From Cycas panzhihuaensis (lineage: Eukaryota; Cycadophyta), in NCBI GenBank assembly GCA_023213395.1, contig CM041465.1, forward strand, positions 215,519,741 through 215,583,740: a stretch of DNA of 64,000 nt, written 5' to 3'. Shown here piece after piece: positions 1 through 10,523 of the stretch (its first letter is position 1; each line of letters starts with the position of its first letter). Both the position numbers and the translations under genes were made by a program. The notes beneath the pieces are model-generated. The model was not told the origin of the DNA. It worked only from the letters and a program-made list of their open reading frames with translations, and did no database searches.

Positions 1-1689
1 TATATGATTTCAAATAAACCTTTTGAAAGAGATATAATTCCCTTTAAAAAATGAAAGATGCTTTTAGAAGTTAAATCAATAAGATGTAATTTTTAGGGTG
101 TAATAAGGAAATAATGAATATATAAGCAAATTTAAATGTAATAAAGATCCCTTTAAATAAGTGAATCTGAAATAAACTTTGATGAAGAATAATAATTCTT
201 AAACCTTTTAATCCTTCAAATAAGTAACCATAAATTTGAGTAAGTAATAATTTTTTCAATGCAAGAGATTCTTTTCTTTGATATTATATAATATTAAAAC
301 TAAAATATATATGAGTATTTTCACTTTGAAATATAATAAATATAAAGAAACTTTTGAACAAAAAAATATTGTACTCCTTAAAAGAAAGGTTTAGAGGATA
401 AACTCAAGTTTGACAGCTTCAAAGATGTATTAAATGATGTCAGAATAACATGAAACTTCACTAGTATAAAGATTAATGAAATATGTATTCAATGGAACTA
501 ACCGTTTTGAAAACGAGTTCCTATAAGTTAAGATTTGAATGATCCGAAGGTATAGGCCTCCTTTTGAGGTTAAATAAGAGTAGGGAGCTCAAAATAGCAT
601 AAACATATTAATAAAATACTTATAGAACGATGAAAAATGGTCATATAAAGTTTAAAGAGCTACTTAATATCTTTTCAATTGACAAAATTTGAGAAATAAT
701 ATATGAAAATGTGTACATATGGCAGGTTGGAGGTAATTAAGTACCTCTACTTTGATCGATTTGAAAATCAGAAAAAACATGTTAAACATATAAAAAGCTA
801 TGTCAGTTTAAAGAGAAGTGAGTCAGCTTCCCAATGAAACTAATGGAACTAAAGTCTGATATAAAACAGAAAAGTTACCATAAAAATAGTGGCAAGTACT
901 TTTATGGTAAAAAGTTTAAAAAGTGCTAAAAAGATACTAAAATATCAGTTTTGGAGATTAAAATAATGATCAAAATAAATTCTAAAAATTAAAATATATA
1001 GTTGGTAATGAAATTTATTGAAAATAGATCATTGTAAAATAGATTCAGGCAGAAAATAGTCACCCGATAATAAAATATAGTTAGTTAAAAAAGTGATTTT
1101 ATAAAAAAAATTGAAAATGCTCAAAAAAGGATTGATTGACTTTAAATCGACTGAAACAGGGTCAAATTAGGTTGAAATGGGTTATATGACTAGTCAAAAT
1201 TGATCTACGAAAATTTTTTGATGTAATGAAGCTAGTTTCATCAGAAACTGATGACCTAGTAAGGAGTTATGATAAAAAATGCCAGTTACCCTATATGAAG
1301 TGAAAAAAAAATTTAAAAAAATAAAAAGGAAAAAAAAGTTATAAACTGAAAAGCTCCTTTAAGACAGATAACGATTATATGATGATAGAATGGGACCGAG
1401 GGTTGTAACTATAGAGGGGGATAAGGTTTAGAAACCTTGGAACTCAAAGTTTATTCAATTTAATTAAAATTTTAAGAACTTTATATGTATATATAAAAAA
1501 ATCAAAATCAAAATTTTGAAATAAGGCATGCAGCTGCGTCGCCCTGCCACCACCGTTTCCTGAGTCACCGAGCTATGTAATGCCATTTCCTGAGTTGCAT
1601 GTCTACGTGAAGGAGAGCTCAGGCGTAGGGATAGTGGCATTGGATTTGGATTTATTGCTGGATCGAACGGGAATAGTTATCAAAATCAG
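1..1689. other. A+T-rich spacer, no gene seen
   Basis: I see no coding frame of interest, RNA gene or clear repeat here. Base composition is strongly A+T-rich up to about 1520. After that it becomes less A+T-rich, leading into the receptor-kinase fragment that starts near 1690. The short open frame at 71-259 on the minus strand is low-complexity and resembles no protein I know. Confidence 0.6.
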
Positions 1690-2066
1690 TTCTTTAGAAG
1701 ACTAGAGATTTGGAAAAGTTTCCGTTGAGAGGAGGGATAGTGCCACTAGACTGATTGAAGGAGAGATTAAGGATATTCAGTCATATTCAAGCAGACAAAC
1801 TTAAAGGCAAGGGGCCAGAAAACATGTTATTTTACAGATAGAGGTACCTCAAAAAACTTCAAGTTTACACAATCTACAAGCAATGAACCAGTAAGCCTAT
1901 TGGCCCTCAGACTTAATATTCTCAGCTCTATGAGCCTTCCAAGAGTACCAGAGGGAATTGGCCCATATAGGCCAACACCTGGCAACCGAATAGCTAAGAT
2001 GTTATCGTTATTATCACTGTAACGGGAAAGTTTTATTGAAGTCCCACAGCTTGCTGAGGATGGTTT
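1690..2066 (-). pseudogene. Fragment of an LRR receptor-like kinase (subfamily III type)
   Basis: Read on the minus strand, this encodes the first leucine-rich repeats of a plant receptor-like kinase ectodomain. The segment LPGVGLYGPIP is followed by LGRLIELRILSLRANRLTG, the pattern of the first two repeats in subfamily III kinases of the At5g58300/RLK902 kind. After NLK (near 1850) the frame shifts. The next frame then reads YLYL, a TAA where Gln is expected, NNMFSGPLP, and LNILNLSFNQSSGTIPP, so at least two more repeats are present down to about 1690. No signal peptide, transmembrane segment or kinase domain is visible, so this is about 125 codons of a protein that normally exceeds 600. It is a truncated, frameshifted relic. 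It could be a captured gene piece or the remains of a local gene. The family call is firm; the subfamily is inferred from motif resemblance. Confidence 0.8.
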
Positions 2067-2080
2067 GAGTATCATAAACT

Positions 2081-2430
2081 TTGAAGTTGCAAAAAAAAAA
2101 CTCTCTAGCCAATCAACAAAAATATATTGTAGATGTGGCAATGCTGAGGAGGAGGCTTGATTCTCTATCAATAGGAATGCATAAGAGCAAGGAAGTTGCA
2201 GCCCAGATAAGAAAGGAATGTAAATCTATACTTAGCAGATCTGAATGTAAATCTATGCTTAGCAGCTCTGGAAATTATAGTTCTAGAAGAGAACAAACTT
2301 TGTTCTGAGCATTGTAAGGCTACAATTTGGAAGATTACCTGAATATTAAGAATTTTGAGAAAATGCTAAAAAGGAAAACTGAAGAGCAAAGAGCTGAATT
2401 TATTTTATATAAAGAAAATATGAAAAAATG
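2081..2430 (+). pseudogene. Unidentified coding-like fragment, charged and possibly coiled-coil
   Basis: An open frame at 2081-2308 contains the charged, helical-looking segment LRRRLDSLSIGMHKSKEVA and a Lys/Cys/Ser-rich part that is duplicated. A second open stretch, in another frame at about 2323-2430, reads LNIKNFEKMLKRKTEEQRAE and also looks like coiled-coil coding sequence. I cannot assign a family. It lies back to back with the receptor-kinase fragment on the other strand, so two unrelated gene pieces may sit within 750 bases, as in gene-capturing transposons. It may also be a chance open frame in low-complexity DNA. Confidence 0.3.
2216..2269 (+). repeat. 27-bp tandem duplication
   Basis: Two head-to-tail 27-bp copies (2216-2242 and 2243-2269) begin with GAATGTAAATCTAT and differ at two positions. 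The length is a multiple of three, so the frame at 2081-2308 stays open and repeats nine residues (ECKSILSRS and ECKSMLSSS). Confidence 0.9.
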
Positions 2431-2818
2431 TTGAGTTTTTTTTAGTTGAAAAGGAATAGTCTTCATACAATATGTATACCACGAAAAAATATTTCAAAAA
2501 GTAATGTTCAGTAATGAAATACTACAGTGGCTACTTTTGGTAGCCCTAAGTGATTATGCAGTAGTTTTTCTAGAGATGATCTTACTTCTGATTGTAGAGC
2601 CTCCCTTGGGCTTTTACTTAAAATTTTTGTCTACTTTTAGCAAAGCGAGTTGAGAAACTCTTACCTAGAATATATAGTAGATCTTGTAAATATATTGATG
2701 AAAATAAATCAATAACAAATTTCTGTAGTTTATTTTATGACTTTGTCCTAAAAAAAGATTTTTTTTTTTTTGAAAAAGAATATGTATTTATATCTAAGAT
2801 TTCAAATATGTTGCAGCA

Positions 2819-2864
2819 CATATATATAAAAAAATTATATATATATAAATATATATATATATAC
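2819..2864. repeat. Interrupted TA microsatellite
   Basis: Runs of TA dinucleotides are broken by short A tracts. The sequence is fully A/T here. It is simple repeat DNA with no other signal. Confidence 0.85.
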
Positions 2865-3029
2865 TTAAATCTAAAAATAAAATAAAAAAACTTGGTAATG
2901 TAGCTTATTTGTAGACTTGCAGAGATGAAATCTATTGTATATGCTTCTCTAGAAGGTTGAATATGCCCCAAAAGAATTATATATCTGTAAAAAAATTTAA
3001 AAATATAGTTAAATATATGATTAAAAATA

Positions 3030-3430
3030 TAGATCTGAAATAAAATATAGCAGATCTAAAATAAAATATAGCAGATCTGAACCAAATGTTACAGATCTAA
3101 AACAAATATACTAGAAAATGTTGAAATAATTGCTAAAATAAACAGATCTAAAAGAAAACTTGATAAATATTATAGATCTGAAATAAGTATAGCAGATCTA
3201 AAGCAAATATTGCAGATCTAAATGAATATACCAGAAAAATGGTCAAATAATTGCTAAAACAGGCAGATCTAAAATGAAATATAACAGATCTAAACCAAAT
3301 ATAGTAAAAAATGATAAAATGCTTAGTAAAATACGTAGATCTAAAAAAATATGTAGTAGATCTGAAGAAAACTATAACAGATCTAAAGTAAAATATGCCA
3401 GATATAAGAAATATATGGTAGATCTTGAAG
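3030..3430. repeat. AGATCT-anchored degenerate minisatellite
   Basis: About fourteen AGATCT hexamers, mostly followed by AAA or GAA and an A+T-rich spacer, occur at starts near 3031, 3052, 3072, 3092, 3143, 3173, 3193, 3213, 3264, 3286, 3335, 3357, 3379 and 3420. Spacing clusters at 20-22 bp with some gaps of 30 or about 50 bp, suggesting a short unit inside a longer period of about 120 bp. Weaker related sequence continues to about 3560. The minus-strand open frame across it (3148-3471) is only a product of the repeat. Confidence 0.85.
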
Positions 3431-3862
3431 TAAACTTTGAAAATATGTAGCTTACTGCTGATCTCCTTCACAAATCTGAGAAAATATTAAATAAATAGAT
3501 AGAAATCTCCTTAAAAATAGTTAAATATATAATAAAATCTGCAGATTTAAAAAAATATAGCTAAAATCTATCTAAAAAAAACTTAAATAAATGTAACTTA
3601 CTACTGAATTCCTTCACAAATATGTAAATAAATCTAAAATATCTTTGTTATTTCACAAATATAACTCAAGAATATGTAAATCTTGATGAAAAAATATAGG
3701 AAACTTACTGAAAAGACTTGCAGAAAATAAATATAATCGATATATGTTGTTGTAAATAAATCTGCCTCAAGATGCCAATAAATCTTGTTGCTCTTCTTCA
3801 AAAGCTTCAATAGTCCAACAATCGTCTGCTCAGATGAAGGAAATAGAAATGCAGGACCAAAT
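3431..3862. other. A+T-rich stretch, no gene seen
   Basis: Decayed minisatellite-like sequence passes into unique A+T-rich DNA. It could be leader or gag sequence of a minus-strand LTR element whose primer site lies at 3863-3874, but no coding frame supports that. Confidence 0.4.
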
Positions 3863-3916
3863 GCTCTGATACCAAATGAAGGAATTAAAATGGAGCTAAA
3901 CTAAGCTCTCATACCA
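3863..3916 (-). other. Two primer-binding-site-like motifs and a possible LTR edge
   Basis: On the minus strand, 3863-3874 reads TGGTATCAGAGC, the plant initiator-Met tRNA primer site. A diverged copy, TGGTATGAGAGC, lies at 3905-3916. The second copy is preceded on that strand by a sequence ending CCAACA plus a 2-base spacer, which is the usual end of an LTR, so an LTR may extend rightward from 3919. I could not find the other end of that LTR. It may belong to the insertion that truncated Copia A near 4300. Confidence 0.5.
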
Positions 3917-4300
3917 GATGTTGGAAATAAAATTATAGGAGAATAAGGCAGAACTGAATCTAATAATCAAAACTCAGTAGATCATTGTAGCATAATGGCA
4001 TAAATAAGAATCATTGTATATTCAATCCATTATGAGAAGAGAGCTTTTATAAATTTTTCAATATGGGCAGTATCTAAAAACACCAAGGTTACACATCTCT
4101 CAATATATATAATTTTGGGGGGGGGAGGGAAACTCCTCAACCCTTGAAATTCAAATTACAATAAAATAATATAAACTTAACTTAAAGTAAACTTAACTCA
4201 AATTAACATAAACTTACCTACACATGTTGAGCACCCACATGTGTAAATTGAGGAAGATGAGGTGTGCTCCCCTAGTTGGAAGATGGGAGTGGAGTGATAA
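3917..4300 (-). other. Possible LTR or unassigned sequence
   Basis: No coding frame is visible. It starts TGTTGG at 3919, includes a G run at 4114-4123, and carries short inverted CACATGT repeats near 4222-4242. If it is the LTR suggested by the adjacent primer site, it is about 380 bp long. The boundary with the Copia A reverse transcriptase lies near 4300. Confidence 0.3.
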
Positions 4301-4309
4301 CTATTAACT

Positions 4310-4980
4310 CCAAGATATCTCCATGCCTAAGATTTATTTTGTAGCTCCTAAATTCTTCATATCAAAAGTCCTAGCTAATTGAGTCTTTATCTTGTTGATT
4401 TCTACCACACTCTTGCTTGTAACTAGCATGTCATCAACATACAATACCAAGATAATGAATAAGCCATTCTCCAAGAATTTAAAGTAAACAAATAATCATA
4501 TTTACTTCTTTTAAAATTTTTAGCTCTCCATAAAGGAATCATATTACCTATACCATTACTTGGGTTATTACTTCAGGCCATAAAATGATTTCCTGAGCTT
4601 GTAAATAAGTCTTTCCCTACCATCCTATATAAACCCTTCAAGCTGATCCATGTAGATCTTCTTATTTAAATCTCCATGTAGAAAAGTTATTTTCACATCT
4701 AACTGCTCCAACTCCAAGTCAAGAGAAGCTACTAATGCTAAGAAAACCTTAATTGAAATAAGTCTAATAACTAGTAAAAAGATCTCATGAAAATCAATAC
4801 CTGCTTTTTGTGTAAAGCCTTTAGCCACCAATCTTGCTATGTATTTATCAACCTTTCCATCAGCATCTATTTTCTTCTTGAAAACCCACCTGTAATCAAC
4901 AATCTTCCTACCATGTAGAAGTTCTACCAAGTCCCATGAATTATTTTTCTTCAAAGAATCTATCTCTTCCTGCATAGACC
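4310..4980 (-). pseudogene. Copia A reverse transcriptase fragment
   Basis: The minus-strand frame at 4625-4975 encodes the N-terminal part of a Copia reverse transcriptase: NNSWDLVELLHGRKIVDYRW, then YIARLVAKGFTQKAGIDF and LEQLDVKITFLHGDL, which correspond to the fingers and palm entrance of RVT_2. Further down (4310-4450) the other frames still encode the active-site region, where plus-strand CATGTCATCAACATA is the complement of a YVDDM motif. The protein is cut off shortly after this and has several frameshifts. It would have made cDNA from the element's RNA; it cannot work now. Confidence 0.88.
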
Positions 4981-5199
4981 TCTTATACTTCTCACTATGG
5001 ATATTATTTACTACTCCCTAATAGCATGTAGGCTCACCATCATTAGAAACTAAAGCAATAGAAATAGAAGGGTTGTACCTATCAAGTGGATGATTAACTC
5101 ATATAGACCTTCTAATAGTTGGAGGAGTGTCCATGTACTCCTCTAAATTTATTGCATATTCACCTTCATAAAGCTCTTCTTGTTTTTCCATTTCCAAAG

Positions 5200-6100
5200 A
5201 TGGTTAGGTCTTAAGTTTGACCTATTGATGTTCAACTTTCTGCTCCTGTTTCACTTCAACTTCTATATTGCCTAATTTTAGAAAAGAAGATTCATCAAAT
5301 GTATCTTTGTTAATAGTGATTTTATGGGTAGTAGGATCCTACAACCTATATCCCTTCACACTATCTTTATCACCATAACCAACAAAGATACATCTCTTGC
5401 ATTTTTGGTTTAACTTTGAATGTTAACTTTTATTAGTCAAGGCTTAAGTATCATAACCAAAAACTTTCAAGTTTGAATAGTCACATAGATGTCCAATCCA
5501 TACTTATTTAAGAATTTTGTAGTCTATTGTAAGTGATGGTAACCTATTTACCAAATAACAAGTTGTTTAAATAGTATCTACCCATAAGCCTTACTCCACT
5601 CCTTCATTACTTTATATGCTTCTCGCTCTTTCTAAGAGTGTCCTGTTCATGTGCTCAACTATGTCATTCTACTACGGAGTATAGCTAGTGGTCTTATACC
5701 TTTTGATTCTAACTTCTTTGTAATAGTTCTCAAACTCTAAGGAGTTGAATTCACCTCTATTGTCAATTCTTCAATATTTGATTAATCTGTCAGTGATCTT
5801 CTTAATTAGAGTCTTAAACTACTTAAATACATTGAAAACTTTAGATTTCTTTTTCAAAAAATAAACCCATACGTTTCTTGAGTAATCATTTATAAATGTG
5901 ATAAAGTATAATGATCCTCCATAAGATATTATAAGGGTTGATCCCCATATATCTGAATGTACATAATCCAGAACACCTTTACTAGTGTGACTCCCTACTT
6001 TAAACCTGAGTCTACACTGCTTTCTAAAAATATAATGTTTATAAAAAGTTAAATATAAAAGCTATAAATTAGAAAGCAACTTACAGTTCAATAGTAGCTT
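5200..6100 (-). pseudogene. Copia A integrase remnant
   Basis: Between the protease/gag-pre-integrase part and the reverse transcriptase, the minus strand holds a decayed Copia integrase with no long open frame. Phrases of the core can be read in pieces with frame changes. For example, near 5870-5900 the complement encodes a YVWVYF-like stretch, and near 5640-5700 a region that normally precedes ERMNRTL. I identify it mainly by its position between recognisable neighbours and by these short pieces. Confidence 0.65.
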
Positions 6101-6166
6101 AAGTCCTCTCTCACTCATGTACCTAAGTCTCTAATGCCATAATTGAGTTAGATCTTTTATAATATT

Positions 6167-6560
6167 TTATGTTATAGCTACATAGCTGATATATATACTT
6201 CCAAATAAAATGTAAAGGTTTCCTTTCTTTAAGGATTTCATAACAACCAAGGCACCATTTGATACCTTCAAGACTCCTTCATAACCTATGTACTTATAAC
6301 CATCATAATCTAATTTACTCAAGGAAATTAGATTCCTTTTTAGATCAGGTACATGTCTAACTTTAGTTAATATTCTCACTACACCATCAAACATTTTAAT
6401 TTTAATGATACCAATGCCCATTGTCTTATAAAAATCTTTATTTCCCATAATCACATCATTACCATCAAGAGGTTAGTATAATGAAAACCAACCTTGTATA
6501 GACGCATGTGGTGTGAAGCACCAGAATCTAATAACCAATCATGATGATAATGAGAAACAT
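6167..6560 (-). pseudogene. Copia A protease and gag-pre-integrase
   Basis: The minus strand at about 6490-6545 encodes DWLLDSGASHHM, the aspartic protease active site with D-S-G-A intact. The frame then continues into 6167-6454, which reads VRILTKVRHVPDLKRNLISL and LVVMKSLKKGNLYIL, the usual end of Copia protease and the gag-pre-integrase domain. It would cut the Gag-Pol polyprotein. One stop separates the two parts. This is one of the better preserved parts of the element. Confidence 0.88.
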
Positions 6561-6599
6561 TATAAGCAACCAAGATATCATTATCCATACCTTAATTTT

Positions 6600-7400
6600 A
6601 CTCCACTTGATTAGCCTCCTTGGCAAGGTCTTTCTTTTTCTGGAACTCCTTCTTTTTGTAGCAATCCTTCTTAAGGTGACTTGTCTTATTGTAGTACTAA
6701 TATTTGAGCTTACTTTTCTTGCCTTTTAACTTTGATCTCAATGTGTCCCTATAGCTTTGTCCTCTTTTAATAATTTTACCCCTTGCTATCAGAGCTTCTG
6801 GTGTAGAGGTTTCAAAACTATATTTCCTCATCATCTCTTTCCATCAATAAATCATTCACAATAGAATCATAGTCTAATTCATCTATAGTGTTAAAACTAA
6901 TTAAGGTGATAATATTATCGCAAGATTCTAGTAATGAATATAATAAGGTAACAACCTTGTTCTCATTCTCAATTATGACATTGATACTAGCTAACTGACA
7001 AATAAGAGTATTAAAAATATTTAAATGATTATGAATTTTTATACCTTCTTTCATCCACAATGAGTACAACTACCTCTTCAAGTAGATTTGATTCATCACT
7101 GATTTGGTCATATACAAGCCTTCTAACTAGGTCTATAATCCTGTTGTTGTCTTCTCCCCTGTAATGTTAAATAGAACTTTATCTACTAAGTACAATTATA
7201 TTGTGCTAAGAGCCCTTTTATCTAGATCATCCTATTCGTCATTGCCCATCCTTACAGATTTCTTCAATTTACCTATTAGAGTTCTATATAGTCCCTATTG
7301 TACCAGAACATCATACACTTTCATCTTCTATAACTTGTAGTTATTCTTGTTATTGAATTTCTCCACCTCAAACTTTAAGTTCATTAAGTTTTCTATTTGG
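6600..7400 (-). pseudogene. Copia A gag (UBN2 type)
   Basis: The frame at 6818-7069 (minus) reads LNIFNTLICQLASINVIIEN followed by a stretch ending DELDYDSIVNDLLMERDDEE, typical of the UBN2/Retrotran_gag_2 capsid of plant Copia elements. Upstream sequence to about 7400 holds the N-terminal part in broken frames. The zinc-knuckle region near 6600-6700 is degraded. The start codon cannot be fixed because the N-terminal part is frameshifted. Confidence 0.8.
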
Positions 7401-7453
7401 TGTAGAAAAACTTGACACCAAAACCTTTACAAACTCACTACAAAAATAAAGGT

Positions 7454-7466
7454 GGCTCTAATACCA
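7454..7466 (-). other. Copia A primer-binding site
   Basis: The minus strand reads TGGTATTAGAGCC, complementary to plant initiator-Met tRNA apart from one C-to-T change. It sits next to the LTR end, where reverse transcription would be primed. Confidence 0.85.
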
Positions 7467-7469
7467 CTC

Positions 7470-8091
7470 ATTGAGAAAATTGGGTCCCAATAAATAGAAA
7501 CCACCACCAAGATCTAAACTATTTTGTACCTAGTTATAGGAATTAAAATTAAAATTTAATATATAAGTTCTTAAACTAGGAATAATACAATAAATAACTT
7601 AGAAAGCTAAAGTATCACATATACACCAGATATAACATGGTAAAACCCTGGCAGTGTACTAGGGAAACATCCACACAGGAAAGGTATCAATTTTTATTAT
7701 ACAATAATAGAGAAATATACATCATCTATAGTATAATATCATAACAATAATAACCAGTCACCTCTACTTAATATAATACATCTAATATATCAAAGACCAT
7801 CAACATAATAAAAAAACACCCTAAATTAGGCTATATGAGAGAGTCATGTTTAAATGAATGACCCTGATTCTCTTTACAATTTAGTATTTTTTATAGTGCT
7901 AGCTTTTTGGGTCAGGGGATAATGCCCCTAAACCCTCTCTTTTTAGGAGGGGTTCTACTGCCCCCTACATCCCCCAGCTAAAGGGGGTTCCCACCCCTCT
8001 TGGATCTCCCTACAGAAGTTAAGGGAGGAAATTGTATTGTTAAATTGTCAAAATTTTTACCTCTAAAACATTGTTGTCACATTATCTAATA
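7470..8091 (-). repeat. LTR shared by Copia A and Copia B
   Basis: About 622 bp, homologous along its length to the plus-strand solo LTRs at 45603-46246 and 53217-53861. On the minus strand it starts TATTAGATAATGTGACAAC (from TGTTAG) and ends at CCCAATTTTCTCAA. It holds an AATAAA-type poly(A) signal just before a sequence related to the end of the solo LTRs. It is flanked by a PBS on the A side (7454-7466) and by a PPT on the B side (8092-8101), so it served as 5' LTR of A and 3' LTR of B. Confidence 0.88.
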
Positions 8092-8101
8092 ATCTTCACC
8101 T
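8092..8101 (-). other. Copia B polypurine tract
   Basis: The minus strand reads AAGGTGAAGAT immediately before the LTR, matching the usual Copia polypurine tract used to prime plus-strand DNA. Confidence 0.7.
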
Positions 8102-8894
8102 TAACAACAATTTACCTAATACCTTTCCTAGACTATTCATTACCTTTTCTACAAACTAAGAGAAATCAAGCACTATTTGAACTTCTCCAATAGTGCTAGT
8201 TTTGTGAACATGTCAGTACAATTCTATTTTATGTTAAGCTTTTGAAGTGCCACTCCACTTGCTTCCATAACCTGTCTAACAAAATAGTACTTAAGAGTAA
8301 TATACTTTGTCCTATTATAATAAGTTAGATTCTTTACTAAGTAAATGACACTTTGACTATCACAAAATACCTTTAACATTTTCTATTTCCTTCCAAGCTT
8401 AACTAGTAGACTCTATAACCAAATTGCTTCCTTACAAGTATATGTTTTAGAAATATATTTTTCTTCTATAGTTGATAATGTAATTGTACTCTATAATTTT
8501 GACATCTAACTAACTGAACCATTTACAAGAGTAAACACATAACCCAAAGTAGACATTCTCTTATCTAAATCTCCTGTAAAATCTAAATCAATATATCCAT
8601 AAACCTAATTATCTAGACCACCAAAGGTGATGCAATAGTCACTGGTGCCCCTCAAATATCGAAACACCCATTTCACTACTGCCTAATGTTCCTTTCCTAG
8701 ATTTGCATAAACTTGCTAACTACACCAACTGCATATGAAATGTTAGGTCTTGTATATACCATGGTATATATCAAACTTCCTATTACACTTGCATAAGGTA
8801 CATGAGATATATAATCCTTTTCTTCTTTACTATTAGGACTCATACTCAAAAAAATCTTGAAATGGGAAGCCAACATGATACTAACTAGTTTCAC
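8102..8894 (-). pseudogene. Copia B reverse transcriptase end and RNase H
   Basis: The frame at 8697-8894 (minus) reads LASHFKIFLSMSPNSKEEKD and then YASVIGSLIYTMVYTRPNIS, the conserved end of Copia reverse transcriptase before RNase H. Downstream to 8102 the RNase H part continues in broken frames and is followed directly by a PPT and LTR. Everything upstream (gag to most of reverse transcriptase) is missing. It is fused at about 8895 to a stub of LTR, so a large internal deletion removed about 3-4 kb, judging from the normal element length. Confidence 0.88.
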
Positions 8895-9030
8895 ATTTAC
8901 CCCCTATATCCCCCAGATAATGGGAGCCCCCAGTCCTCTTAAATCCCCTTGTGACAACTAAGGGAGGAAATTACACTGCCAACTTGTTAAAATTATTATC
9001 TCTAAAATATTATTGTCATATTATCTAATA
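8895..9030 (-). repeat. Copia B 5' LTR stub
   Basis: About 135 bp homologous to the distal part of the LTR at 7470-8091. Both share the C-rich segment with CCCCCAG, then AAGGGAGGAAATT, and end in ATTATCTAATA. It is the start of the 5' LTR of Copia B, now joined directly to reverse transcriptase sequence. The right end (9030) marks the insertion point in Gypsy X. Confidence 0.85.
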
Positions 9031-10123
9031 CTTTGATGGTCTCAAGTAGCTAAATAATCCTCTTACCCTTATTTTTAGGCTAAGAGGAATTTGTAGCTTA
9101 AGCCATATAGCTTGAGGGAGATGAGGAATTGATGGACTCTTTGCCTTTTTATTAGTTAGTAGGAGGGGTTTGAGCCCCTCTCATATTCCTTATCTATCAG
9201 CTTTGTTGTTGCATGGTTTGGTCATATTCCATATGGTTGGAATGGGTCTTGGTACACAAGTTACTCCAAGTTAGGTTTGGAGGCACCTTGAGGAGGGGGC
9301 TCATGTGATGGTGTCAGCTTGGGGTGTTAAGTCTAATACCTCAAGTCATTATGTGTGCACTCCCCATGCACCAATTACCATTTTTTTTTAGGAGGGAGGC
9401 ATGCCCTCTTCCCTTGCGATGCTTAGTTGTTGCCATTTTTAGGCAACAAATTTTAGGTAGTTTAGTGGACCTGTCAATATTTAGGTTAAGGTTGAGATGG
9501 CTCTAGTGAGGGTTAAGAGGGTTGTAATTTTAGGTCATGTATCATTCACTCAAAAGAGTAAACAACAAAGGTCAAAGGGTCTAAGGTCTTGTCCTTCATA
9601 CTAATAGAATGCATGGATGGTTGTCATTGTTGTTGGCCCTTATGGTCACATGGAGGAGGTGGTCCCTTATGACATTATAAGTTCTTGGGGATTTTTTTGA
9701 GACCATCTTGGATCTCAATAAACTCTAACGCTAAGCACTTAGTTATGGTAGACTCACATATCGTCAGAGGACCTCTATATGAACCTTAAGGTATAGTGCA
9801 TTGGTAAAAATATTCCTCTTTAATTCCTTCAGTAATATAGCCTTACAGGAATAGAGGAGATCATGAAACTAGCACACAAAGTTGTAGTCTAATTCTTCAT
9901 GGCCTTACTTTAGTGAAAGAAATGCCTTGACCCTACTTTTAAAGGGTCAAGCCACATCAAAATAGTTGATGAATGCATCAACTAGTTATTGAAATGCAAA
10001 GATTGAATAAGCAGGAAGATGGTAAAAATACTTTTGGGTGTCCCCTTAGAGTGATCAAGGAAACAATTTCATTAGAATATGGTCATATGCCTAGTAATCG
10101 ATACATACCATTGTAAAGGCCCT
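9031..10123 (-). pseudogene. Gypsy X gag core and C-terminal region
   Basis: The sequence at 9600-10120 aligns on the minus strand with the gag core of Z (55999-56460) and W (44600-45130). The shared blocks include the complement of AAGCACTT..AGTGGAGTCACA, the segment around CCACATCAAAATAGTTGATGAA, and GCAGGAAGATGGTAAAA. In Z the same stretch encodes a clear retrotransposon gag domain (LKWFYCLPAH and neighbours). The part at 9031-9560 matches W 44180-44530, the region after the gag core. Stops and frameshifts are frequent. The identity rests on homology inside this window. Confidence 0.8.
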
Positions 10124-10128
10124 AACAT

Positions 10129-10511
10129 TGTTAAAATTATCTAATACCTCCTCAATTTCTTTACATCTTTGTAATATAATATTTATGTTGTGTTAATGAG
10201 CCCCTGATATAAATAAATCATATTTTATAGTGAGGTTGATTCCACCTCTTATGCCATTAAGTTGATTTATCAAATTGTATTGTAATGATGACAGATGGCT
10301 ATAAATAATGGCTTACACTTTTATACATCACATTAATTTGATTTAAATGCATAAGCTCTACCCAAAAGAGAGCCTACAGTGTGACAAATTCATTTGTAAA
10401 CTTGCCAGTATATTTGTCTTATTCATTTACATATTTCCTTGAATGTTTCAGATATTTTACTTGATTTACTTTGATCAGTGCATATGTATTAAGATTCTAA
10501 CATTTTTATCA
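10129..10511 (+). repeat. Copia C 5' LTR
   Basis: 383 bp, starting TGTTAAAATT and ending TTTTTATCA. It aligns along its full length with the 3' LTR at 17150-17531. It is followed without a spacer by the primer-binding site. Confidence 0.93.
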
Positions 10512-10523
10512 TGGTATCAGAGC
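10512..10523 (+). other. Copia C primer-binding site
   Basis: TGGTATCAGAGC, an exact match to the usual plant initiator-Met tRNA primer site, immediately after the LTR end. Confidence 0.93.

Larger units (their letters stand above)
4300..8091 (-). mobile_element. Copia element A (truncated in reverse transcriptase)
   Basis: A minus-strand Ty1/Copia copy in the normal order LTR, PBS, gag, protease, integrase, reverse transcriptase. It runs from its LTR at 7470-8091 down to about 4300, where the reverse transcriptase is cut off and the RNase H end and 3' LTR are missing. It belongs to the same family as the solo LTRs at 45603-46246 and 53217-53861, judged from the LTR sequence. All coding parts carry stops and frameshifts. 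Its LTR is shared with Copia fragment B. Confidence 0.88.

Noticed and set aside
3148-3471. 107-codon minus-strand frame rich in Phe-Arg-Ser
   Set aside because: It is only the translation of the AGATCT minisatellite.
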